A DNA stretch of 64,000 nucleotides from Symsagittifera roscoffensis (lineage: Eukaryota; Xenacoelomorpha; Acoela; Convolutidae). The DNA lies in the NCBI RefSeq assembly GCF_963678635.1, contig NC_087069.1, positions 5,069,472-5,133,471 on the forward strand. The letters run 5' to 3'. The stretch's first letter is position 1. The number at the start of each line of letters is the position of its first letter. The notes under the pieces were generated by a model, which did no database searches, was not told the DNA's origin, and was given only the letters and a program-made list of their open reading frames with translations. A program made the translations under genes and the position numbers. Shown piece after piece: positions 24,201 to 36,200 of this stretch.

Positions 24201-27200
24201 TGCAGATTGTTTTTGCGTCTCATACTCATAAAAATTCGAAGTTAAATTCCACCACAGAGCCTCTTTTGGATCTCTTGAACTATTTCCCCCACTTTTGCAA
24301 AAGGGAAGATTCATTACTAGGTACAAAACTCACTTATGTGTAACCGTTAAATTATAGGGTGTTAAGGTTATTGGGGGTGGCAGTTCGTTACTAACTACCA
24401 TAGGGGGGGGGGGGGGTTGATATATGAAGAGGATCCCATTTCCATTAATCTTTTTGAGTCTATTTCAGATGAATGAGAGAGCAAATACTACCAACTATCA
24501 ACTGACAGGACTACTCTCACAGCAGATAATAGGGTCGGATGACACGCAGCCACATTGCGTCGAAGTCCCCTCGGGAATGGTTAATAGTGGGGACGAAATC
24601 CACTTTGCATATCGTCCACAAGGTTGGGCTGTTCCAGTATTCCAGTGCACCTTTTACCCAAAATCCCCCCCCCCCCCCCAGCCTTCTCACAAAATACCCC
24701 ACCCACCTCTTCCCACCCTCCCATCTCGGTGACCGAACACTATTCAATTAAACTTAGTGATAAGTCATTTATAAAACTGGCAGACGAACCTAAAAGTGAA
24801 TCTGAATGGTGAAAAATGGCGAGACTGCTGTAAAAACATCTGTACAAATACCGCCATGTCAATAGCAATCTCAAAGAACAGACATTATATTTTTTCTGAC
24901 ATACATGCTGGTTGTAACAAACTTTTTTCGTCTTAGGTTTGATTTTGATCTCAATGTTCCAATTGACTAATCAATGACCTAATATTCATTTTTTATGAAT
25001 CAAGTTTTAAGTAGTTTTACTTTAAATGTACAACAACTGAAACTAGGGGGTTTTAAACATGTGGAGGCCAACTCAGTGTTCATAGAATTTAAACAGATTA
25101 TTATTTGTTCTAATTTCTACTTCAGATCCTGACGCAGCAGCTCTTACAATATCTGTGGGTAGCTTTTCCCGCTCCTGTAGATGGTGGAACGAAAATTCTA
25201 CCAAATGGGTCACGGACGGGTGCAAGGTAAAAAGTTAGACCAGATAAGGATCTAGCATTTTCTCAAGGGGGGGGGGCGGATTGTCAAAATTGTCTTGACT
25301 TTTTTTAAGGGTCGACCATAGCGATTTTCCGATCTCCTAGATCACTGCAATGACCCTATTTTGACCACAATTTTATCCGCCTTCCTAAATCGGCCCCTGA
25401 ATTTAACAGTCGATGCAGTTAGACACCTGCGTAGCAGACAGTCTAAAAATAGGATAGTAACAGCGACCTACAGAAAAATGCAGGCAAAAAGTATTAAAAT
25501 GTCATATACTTAGGTTAGGACGGTTTATCTATAAAGGAAAGGACCAACATACGAGCTGTTTCTATACAAAATTTGAACTTATTTTTTTTGGACATCAGTT
25601 GATTCTCAGATCTGAAATTCGTTAGATATGAAATTTGGATCTAAAACAGAAACTCTCAGACATAAAATAAGATCTGAAAAACCATTTGTTAAAATATAAT
25701 ATATGCATGTGGAAAAAATTATTGAGTTTTCACTTTCTGCTGTTTCCGCCACGCCATATGCAGTTATATTCAGGTTAATTAGCGGGAAAAAAGTTCATAA
25801 CACAAAAACATTTTTAAACTAATTTTCTTGTTCAACTGTTTTAAAAAATTTCAAAATCTAATCGAAAACCGATCAAGTTTTAATTTTCATACGCGACTTA
25901 TGCGTTTCCAATGATTATCTCTCCGCACCGAAGTTTTTCCGATTATTATCTATAATCTGGCGATTTTGTGGTCGAACCAAAAATTATTCTTTTAATAATC
26001 AACTATCTGGTGATTTTGTGGTCGCAGAGTAAAAAATAATCGATTATATGGAGAAAACAATCCAAAAAAAAGCTTAATTTTTATGTCGATTATATTGGAA
26101 ATATAATAGATTATAATAGATTATAATTTAAACAAAGTTGATATAAAAATTCGATCAAAAAACACAAAAATGTGCGACGTCAACTTTTTCAAATTCTTAG
26201 TTGCCTGAGCATGAAAATATAAGATTTTTAGCAACAAAAAAAAAGCTTTTAAGTAATTTTCGAACTGAATTTCAAGTTTTGTTACGTGTCTTGTTCTTAC
26301 ATCATTCTGTGCATTTCGAGACCTCACTCTATCCCATCAGAACTCGAAATAATGAATTTGATTTGAATGGGCGGGATGAGCGGCAGGCATGAAAAATGAC
26401 TTAACTCAACAAAAAAGACTTCGTAAACTTGTTTAATTTGCATTGTATTGCAAATTTCTGGAATCGTTACAATTGTTTTTGCCCAAGATCTGATTTACAA
26501 TAATGATTTACTATGATTTCATTGCATATTTTCGAGCTCAAATCTGGTTTATATTGACAATATTCTTGAATTTTTACATATGTTTTTGCACCAAATCTGA
26601 TTTACAATGATGGTATTTTTGTTGCATATTTTTTTGTGCCGAAAATCTTGTTTATATTAATGATTTTCATGATTTGTGTCGTTTGGTTTGAATTCAATTT
26701 TTGCTTTGAGTTTTCAATTAGCATGCTTTTAAGAAGAGAAAAATCAATTTTTCTGACAATATAATCAAATTTTTTGACAAAATAATCGGTTTTATTGCAA
26801 TTCTATGGCGATAGCAATAGTTTTTGTTGCGGTTTTATGGCAAAAACAATAGATTTTATTGCTGTTTTTTAAAAACAAAAGATTTGATTGCAATTTTATG
26901 GCATAAGCAATCGATTTTATTGCGATTTCATGGCGATTTCAGGGCAAAAAAATAAGTTTTATTGAGATTATGTGGAGATAAAAATACATTTTAGTGGAAT
27001 TACAAGGCAATATATTCTTGATGAAAATAATCTATTTTCTTTCAATTTTAATAGAAAATGTTGCTTAAATTGGTTACACATAATCGATTATAATGGCAAT
27101 AATTTCGGCAACATTTTCTCAATATAATCTATTTTTATCCGAGAAACTTCGGTGCGGGTCATGCTTTGAAATTTGAGTTCGAGCAGTCTCCAAACTGAAT

Positions 27201-30200
27201 TCTGAGCATCTAGCGGAACAAAAATTAGCAAAAATTGTCTCTGCTCATTGATTTTTTCAGGTCTGAAAAAAAACAAAAAAAAACACAAAATTTCAGATCT
27301 GAAATGACCATTTTGAAATTTTTTGAGCGTTACTTGAACATTTTACAACCTTTTTTAGATCTGAAAAAAATTAATTCAGATCCTAATTTACTGGGTACGG
27401 GGAAGAGCCACTGTTCTGACCCCTGGTTAAGATTTACATACATTTTTTGGCTATTTTTCTGGGCTGAATATTGTTGTCTCGCCCTCGAACAACAAGCAAA
27501 GATCCAAGTGGGCCTCAAACATCCGATCTTTCGATTGTGTTGCGGAGATTGTGTAACCACTTTATCATCGCTCACATAAGTTGTTATAATATTTTTTTCC
27601 CGAAAATATTTTGAAGTAACATTCACACTTAGACAGTTCTGTCATTGTGAATTATTTTCAAGCATCAGTATAAATTCTCTCAAGTTGTTAAGGATGATGA
27701 TTGGCTGCCGTACCAAAACTTCGAACGTAAGAGATTTACCTACCTAAAAAAAGAAAATCTACTAAATCATTTTTTGCATGTACCAGTTTGACCTCCATAC
27801 ACCGACAATGCTATAGTCATACAGTTCAATACAATTTGTCTATGAAAAAACGTCTCTCATACTTTGCCATGCCATACTGAACTTAAAAAAAAACAATTTC
27901 TTTCAAGAAACTCAATTTCTTTTTTTTTCCAAATTTTTGGTCGAAAAGAGTAAAAAATTCAAAAAAAACTTTTATCGTCTTTGCTTTCTTGCATTCAGCA
28001 GAAATTTATTTAAAAAACGACAAGGAAATTAAGATCAGCGAAAAAACTCTACAACAGAACTATGCTTATTGCCAATTTCAAAAAATTGAATGACTACGTG
28101 AAATTACTGCTTCAGTGCTGGTTTTACTCCATGACTTGATATCTTGCTGTATTTCTTGTAGTTTTCTAATGTCGTTGTAACTGATGATTGTTAACCATTT
28201 AGAGATACTGTGGATTGAAACAAACAAAAACGTTATTAGGGTTTAAAGCAAGCAAAAAAGAAACAGCTGAATATACAATTCTGAAAAACAGCCACGTGAA
28301 CCCAGAGAAGACCACACTTAATATAAAGTCACTCTTGTTTCCCAGCCATTTTTTTGAGTGAACAACTTCGAGAGTGGAAAAAAAAACAAGACTAATCGAG
28401 TGTTCCTTAATTTCACTTCGTGAAGTGGTTGAAACAAAATTAAGAAAAAAAATGTCCAAAATGATGTTTTTCCAAGAATCCAAAATGATGTTTTTTTTTC
28501 AGGTGTCCCAAAGTAGCACCCTTGTGAACACAATCTGTGAATGTACCCACTTGACCTCGTTCACGACTGAGTTCGTGGTGGCCCCCAATGTGCCCGACTT
28601 CACAGTCTGGAGTGACCCGGCTGATATGTTGAGCAACCCAGCTGTCGTCTCCTTCTGTCTGGGAGTAATGGGACTGTATGTGTTGCTGGCTCTCTGGGCC
28701 AGACGCATGGATAACAACGACTTATACAAGGTAGCGAAAATTGAGGCAAAAGCAAAACAAATTAATTTTTGAATCTCAAACTTATTTCGACAACAATTTT
28801 TTTAGCAATGAAAACTTTTAAATCGCCTATTTCATAAAATTGCAGAACTTTTTACATCACAAAGCTGAAGAGTGTTTTACTTGTCATATATAGATTTCTG
28901 TATCATGAAGAAATGCGAAATTTTCAAAATGAAAAGCATTACATTACGAAGAAAGATGTAGAGCTAAGATAATTATAATATATGAAACAAAACGACTATA
29001 AATGGACGCCAGTTAATGTGCAGTTTCCGAATATTACAATTAATAACGATTTTAAACCAAAAGTAAACTTATGACTTTCTTTTGCAAAATTCTGAAAACC
29101 GGTGTTTTAATAACAGTTTTATACCAGATTTGTACCAGATTTAACTTAATCTGAATTTATTTAACTTTTTAAATTGAATTTCCATGACTTTTTTCTCCTT
29201 CTTTCGATTTAGTGGGACATGCTGCCGCTAGTCGGGAATGAAGAGGTCCCCCATCCAGGGTACAAGTACGAGATCACAGTCTACACGGGACTGAGGAGGG
29301 CTGCCGGCACCTACTCCAGGGCATTCTTCATACTCGGAGGCGAGAAAAACACCAGTGCCGTTCGGGAGTTGGACGACGGAGAGCGAAACGTATGTCGAGA
29401 GAGAAAATAAACAGGCCAAAGTATAAACCAATCAAAAATAAGCGGCGTATATATGGTAGCCGGAACGTTACGTCATATGAATACATTTGCATGACTTTCG
29501 TAACTATTACATAATTGCCGTTACATAACCATTACATACATTTTACCAGTTTTCGGCTGGTTGATACTTCGTCTGCTTTATACTTCAGCTGGTTTATATA
29601 CCACCGTATGTCGATGAAGTATTTTTTTGGGTCATCGAAACTCAGATTATAGATTTATCTCGGATACCAAATCGGATTTTGATAAAATGTTACTTTGTTG
29701 TAGCTAATTCTAAGTTAAAACTATTAAAAAGAATAAGAATTAAGATGAATTAGTCGGTAAGTTAAAACATTAAAACAGTGAGAGATCATTCTCTCCGCCG
29801 GAGAGAATGGCTAATGAAGGTCATAACTAAGTGACCAGTTAATTAAATAAGTATGTTTAGCAATAATTGCAAAACCTGATGTAAAATCACAACATTCCCT
29901 TAAGCAGGAAAAAATTTAAATTGCAATATAGTAATGCACAATAACTAACTATGACTGACTCCTTTCTCCCCCTTTAAGGACGAGGAAAGAAAATTAAAGC
30001 GCCTTAAGATGAGGTACTAACACTAAGTAAGCTCCACTAGTGTTAAATGACAGCAACAAAGGTTATCCAGATTCCGATGGATAAGGGTTATGTTAAGATG
30101 AGATAAAGGCATCACGTTTTGGCACAACGCTGAATTTAGGACCACGTTTTATGAGTGAGGTCATGGTTTATAATGCGCGAGTGAAGAGGATATGATTTAA

Positions 30201-33200
30201 AGAAATTATGGGAGCAACAGATGATAATTTCTTTTGTAGGGTGAAATTTATCCGAAGGATAAAGTTGTCGAATTTAGCAAACACATTTTGGTAACTGGAA
30301 AATTAGCACCGGTTTACAAGGTAAAATGCGTAGATAGCACATAATTTTAATGGAGTTGGTCTTGGTTTGTAAAACACAAACTGGAGTGAAGGCGAATTAA
30401 AGAATTTAGGAAAACACGTGAAGATGTCTTCTTTTTACTACATGAAATTTTATCCGCAGGGTTAAGTTCTTAAGTTTAGTGAACGGCCGTTAATATCTGA
30501 ATGTTAGCACCGGTTTACTCAGTAATGTGTGTTATTTGGTAAGCCAGAATATCAGATTAAAGTATATCTAAGTGGTTATAAAGTTTTATAGTCTTTTAAA
30601 AAGTTTTCGAGTTCAGTGTTGAAAAGTTCACTATCAAGATCGGAGTGGTCGCCGAAATTTGCTATTTCCATTCTCAGTGATTCATCGGTTGATGAGTTTG
30701 ACATTTGATCTGATGAAGATGATGAATCTGAATCTAGAACAATTAACTCCGCCGGATTCGTCTTGTTGATTGTCTCATGTGGTTCCTCAATCTCTAACAC
30801 AATAGGCTCGGCCGCCGAACCAGAGGCTTCTTGGACACTCTCTACGGCATCAATAAAGTAACGTTGACCATAAAATTTTGGTGGGCCGACATTTCTACTA
30901 GAGCGACGGATAGTAGCAGGAATTTTACCGGGTATTATGGCAGGACTGTTGGATATAGTGCACTCATCCGTTGAGTCACTTATCTCATACACCGGAAAGT
31001 CTGTGTTTGAGTCGGTCTCCGTTGGATTATGCTCAACTTGTAAGTCATTTTGTCCAATGGTGTCGTTTTCCCCTCCCTGATTTGCGGTTCTCTGATCCGC
31101 CGAGTTAGATGTTCGGCTGGCTGGCACTATACTTATTGGGCACTCATATGATTGATCCATGGGTTGTTCACTGATTGGGAAACTGTCGTTTTCTAAAATC
31201 TCAAATTTTATTTCAGGATTGGTTATAGTAGAATTAAAATTATTTCCGATTGAGATGTGAGGTGTAAGTGAATCCGAAATAAAGCGCTCTCTGGCTACGT
31301 CTCTACAAGGAAAACCGCCCGCTATCCATTCCCATTCACTAGTATCCGAAATATCCGAAGGAATTAGCATAGATTCATCCGAAGCGAGGTAACCTGGATG
31401 AGTTGGTGACTTCTTTGAGCGTCGTGTCTGTCTTCTTGTCGGGATGGATGATGATCCAGAAATGCGTGTCCTAGTTAGGTTATCGGATGATGTCGGGTCT
31501 AATTGTCTGGTCCTTCTTTTTGTTGACTTCTTGGGTTTTGGTTTTCTTTTTGAGCCTTCCAGTTTCTGACCTACTTCAACATTAGGGTTAGAAAAGTACG
31601 GGAATGAAATGTTTCCTCTAAAAGGTCTGATTTTATTTGAGGTAGAGATAGGAATCGCAATGTCGGATTTTCGTATTATTTTTCCGTCGGATAACTTAAC
31701 TGTCGAAGTCGAAGAATTTATAATTCTTTTGTTTAGTTCTTTATAAAAACAGTCTCGGTTGATATTACCATTAGTTTTCCGAAGGATTTTACCTTTAAAA
31801 GGGCTTTCGATTGGTATTCTGTTTTGAGTCATTTTCGAGGATGAAGCATAGTCTGTATCGTAGCCTTTTTCAGTCGGATTTTGGTTCTTCTTCGCAATCA
31901 AATCGTCCTTGTATCCGTCCTCTATTCTATCATCCGCGTTCCAATCCTTAGCTCGATCCTTAGACAATATTGATTTCCCTTTGTCTAAAATTCCAAAGGA
32001 AGGTTTACCCGAAGCTAATTGTTTCCAAATAGTATTTGGTTTTCTGTTATAGTGGATCTCGAAAGGTGAGCATTTAATTTTTGATTGGAAAGTAGAACGT
32101 AGGTTCCAAATGATTTTTGAAACGGCATTTTGCAGTGTGGTTTTATGATGTTCTTTTGAGATAGCCAGTAGTTTGACTTTTACAGTGTGTACAAGTTTTT
32201 CGACTAATCCGTTGGAACGGTGATCGCCTACTGTACAAAAGATTATTTTGATGTTGTTAGAATCGCAGAATGATTTGAAGTCTTGACTTGTAAAGCAAGT
32301 AGCATGATCCACCCTTATAGAATAAGGTATCCCGTGTAAGAATATGTAGTCTTGTAAAAATTCTATAACTGTCTTTGAAGAGGTAGATGATGTAATTTTT
32401 GCCGACGGAAATTTAGAAAATCTGTCAATACAAAGTAAAATGTATTTATTTGACCCCCAATAAGAATCCAAAGGACCCGCGAAATCTAAATTAAGTTCTT
32501 CATTTGGTTCTGATAATGGAGGAAGTTCACTAATTTGTGAATTAGGAATAACAGATTTTATATTCTTACCCGCCGATGTACACTCTGAGCAATTAATTCC
32601 ATGAAAGTAGATTTGTCTGTTAATGTGGGGCCACCAAATGTATTGGGCCAAATATTTCATTCCGAATTGACCTGGATGTGTTTTGTGAAAATGGTTCGTG
32701 AAAATGGGTAATTTTCATTTGATTTTTGATTTTTCCAATCCGAAGGAATAAATTTTTAAATGACTTTGATATATTAAGGATTTCCCTATCTTGGTTTGTT
32801 TGGGAAATGGAATTTATTGACTTACACTGCTTGTTGGTCTGGAAATGTGGAAAATGTTTCTGAGAGACTTCTATTCCCACTTTTGGAAGGTTGTCGTTTC
32901 CTAAGATATTCCTTTCATGTCCTTCGGTTAGGAAGAATTGACAGTCGTTGTCTGACCAACCATTTGAGAATATCGGAATCTTCACCTTTCCAGTGATGTT
33001 TATGGCATTATCCGTGAATCCACAGTAAAGGTCTCTAGTTGTCTTATCCACCGGATAAATTTTCAAGTAGGGATCGCGTAATTTCAATTCGTGAAGTACG
33101 TTTTTCTTAAGAAAGCTCACCGGGCTAGCTGAATCCACTTGAATGTTTAAAATTACTTGGTTTTCTTTTCCGAGTCCGATGTTTAATAATTTCTTCAGTT

Positions 33201-36200
33201 CCTTTCCGTCGTTATCAAAAATTGTAGTTACATTTAGTACAGAGTAATCGTCGTTTTCACTTTGTCCAGATTCCGACCATGCGTTTATGACGCCGCAACA
33301 TTCTCTATCCGTGTGGTCGTTATTTACATCCGGAAAATCCGACGGATTAAAATCTGTATTATCTACAATTTGAGTATTTACAATGTTTACATTTTTACGT
33401 CGAGATCTACAAAGTCTGGTGAAATGACCTTTGAATTTACAAGAAGTACAAGTCGTGTCCTTTGCTGGGCAAACTGCTAAGTGTCCTTTTGAGAATGAAC
33501 CGCCACACTTCATACAGCTGTTACTTCTTTCGATGTTGAGAGTTGGTTCTCTTTTGACGTTAAAATGGTTGTTTGGTTTATATACAGATGATCCGTTGGA
33601 TTTAAAATTATTAGTTAACTTCAAGTGATTCAGAATTCCTTTTTCATCGATGAGTGCTACGTTTAGTGCTTCGCGTGGAGGGAGGGTTTCTGTTAATAAT
33701 TTCCTTTGGATGTCGTAGTTTTTCATATTATTTATGAAAATATCTCTTATCCACTCTTCTTCTCCTGCGGATATGTCGCACTTTTTCGCCATTTCAGCTA
33801 AGGCACCCCAAAATTGTTCGAGGGATTCTCTGTCGCGTTGTTTTCTATTTAACAGTTTATGTCGTTCAAATGTGACATTTGATTTTCTTACGAAAGCAAT
33901 CGCTAAGAACTCCCAGAATTCTTTAAAGGAAATTTGTAAGACTTTCACCTTGGTAAATTTCTGTCCGAAGATCCTTTGTCCTTCATTTCCCAATGCCAGA
34001 TATAAGACCGAACGTAATTTCTTGTCTGCTTCTTCTATTCGCATTCCGTTAAATTTCTTAGTTTCGGTTTTTATCGAAGCTGTTTCTTCTTCGTCATATC
34101 GTCTTTGTTCTTGGGTATTTCTCTCCAATCTCAAGCGTCTTTGGGCGTCTGTTTCACCGTCCGGTGGGTTTTCCAAATTTGGTGGTAGTGGATGTTGTCT
34201 CTCCGACGGATTGAGTAGATTTTCTATATCTATGTTTTCTTTAGCAATTATAGCTAATTGAAACAGATCACTCCAATCTTCCCAAGGAATGGGTGGGTCT
34301 ACCGTATGGTTTTGCCAAAAGGGAGGTATTCCTCTCACGTTGGATTCGTTAGATGACTGCGCCATGATAAAATGTTACTTTGTTGTAGCTAATTCTAAGT
34401 TAAAACTATTAAAAAGAATTAGTCGGTAAGTTAAAACATTAAAACAGTGAGAGATCATTCTCTCCGCCGGAGAGAATGGCTAATGAAGGTCATAACTAAG
34501 TGACCAGTTAATTAAATAAGTATGTTTAGCAATAATTGCAAAACCTGATGTAAAATCACAACAGATTTTAAAAAAAAATTGTTATCAAAATTATGACTAG
34601 ATCTGCTTTGATTCTGTTGATCAGTAGAAGAGCTGATAAAAGTTACGAGAAAACTTCTGTTTTGGAGTATCAAGCAAAAGCCAAAGTCATGAACATAACA
34701 TCGATGATATCTCTCTATTATATCTGAATAAATAGATAAATAGTAAAAAGCATCAAACTAACTTTTTTCCCATCTCAGATTCTGCAGCGAGCGAGTATGG
34801 ATCGGTTCCTGATGAAGACGGATTCCCATTTGGGGCCTCTGACCTACTTGCGTCTCTGGCACGACAACTCGGGGGAGGGGGCAGGGGCTTCGTGGTTCCT
34901 GGACAAGGTCACTGTCAAGGACATGAAAACAGACAGAGTGTAAGAAGCAAGAACATTGGTACTAGTTCAGAAGTATTGTCTTCTATGACTGATTTTAGTA
35001 TGGGTACTTTTAGTATGGATCGTTTTCGTATGGGTAATTTTAGTATGGATCAATTTAGTTTGGATCAATTTAGTATGGATCATTTTAGTAATGGTAGTTC
35101 GACGGGACCATAATTCTAAACGTGGTTTTTAACGGGACCATACTTCTCAACGAGTAGCTGAATCTTTTTAAAGATTATGACGAAAAAACTTGCAAACATT
35201 TTCTGCAAAAAGTACCTGCAAAAAGTATCTAGTTAAATCAAATCATTCCCTTTCAATATTTTATATTCGCAACAGTTATAAAAGCTTTTGTCAAACGGAG
35301 TTTCTTGATTAGATCATGTTCATTACTTTAAACAAAAATAATAGGGGGAATTTTAAACTTGAAAATAGGCAAACTTTCAAAGATTTTCGAAACTACTGCG
35401 GTTTTGAGTTAGGTCAAACAGAATTTTCTTCAAAAATTTTGAAAAATGTCGGTTTCAACCTAAACCTTTTGCACGAAACTTGGTATAATTTTGTTTTTGC
35501 GCTTCTAAAATCTTACCAGAGGAGAATTAAGGGAGAGAGAGGAATGCCCCTTATCTCAAAGATTAGACCCCGTAGCCACCAACAGGGTCCCCCTTTTGGT
35601 ACTAGTTTATGAAAGCCATTTTCCCGCCGTCGGACTCTTGATTGAAATTTTTCTTGTGGTATACTAACTGCTTTTTTTTTTGGGGGGGGGGGGGGCAAAA
35701 AAACGCACTTTTTTGTCAAAAACTTCCAAAAATTGCCCAAACACGATTTGTTTGCCTGTTTTTATTTCAAAAATTTGCTGGTGGTGCAGAAACTTAAGTC
35801 AAAATAACGTCTCTATTGTGTTTTGATAGAGCTTAGAAAGTCAGTTAGGTCGATCTATGAAAAAATTCAAAAAGTTTTTCGAAAGTTTTCTGAAAATCCC
35901 CCTTTCTCCCTGTAGAAAATCATCCTTCATCCGCGCCTGATTTCTACCACGCTTAATAGGAAACAAACTTCTAACTGATATTAAAATATCAATTATTTCT
36001 GATCGTTTTTTCGTTTGTTTCAGATACACTTTCCTGTGTAATAACTGGCTGGCGATTGACGAGGCAGATGGCAAACTGGAACGACTCATGTGTCCTGCCA
36101 CTGCCGAAGATCTGATCAGTCCTAGGAATGTATTCGAAGAAAAGGCAATTAATTGTTCAAAAATTTGATTTCTTTCAGTTAGAGAATGGATTTAATGAAG

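Larger units (their letters stand above)
29680..34563 (-). mobile_element. Ty3/Gypsy-family element lacking RT and RNase H (4.88 kb)
   Basis: Flanked by GATTT target duplications (29675-29679, 34564-34568). LTRs are at 29680-29894 and 34365-34563; they look identical apart from a 16-bp deletion in the right one, so insertion is recent. Against the intact copy it lacks about 2.05 kb, from just after THFHEP in the linker to the HPGQFG of the integrase zinc finger, and has an extra 200-bp tandem duplication between pol and the 3' LTR. It lies antisense inside the PLAT-domain intron. Confidence 0.97.

Noticed and set aside
30576-32660. A 694-codon host gene on the minus strand
   Set aside because: It is the integrase and tail of the deleted retrotransposon, bounded by its LTRs and target duplication.
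34892-35113. Repeated FSMDQ/FSMGN pentapeptides
   Set aside because: A 15-bp simple repeat inside intron 16; reading on from exon 16 meets a stop at once.
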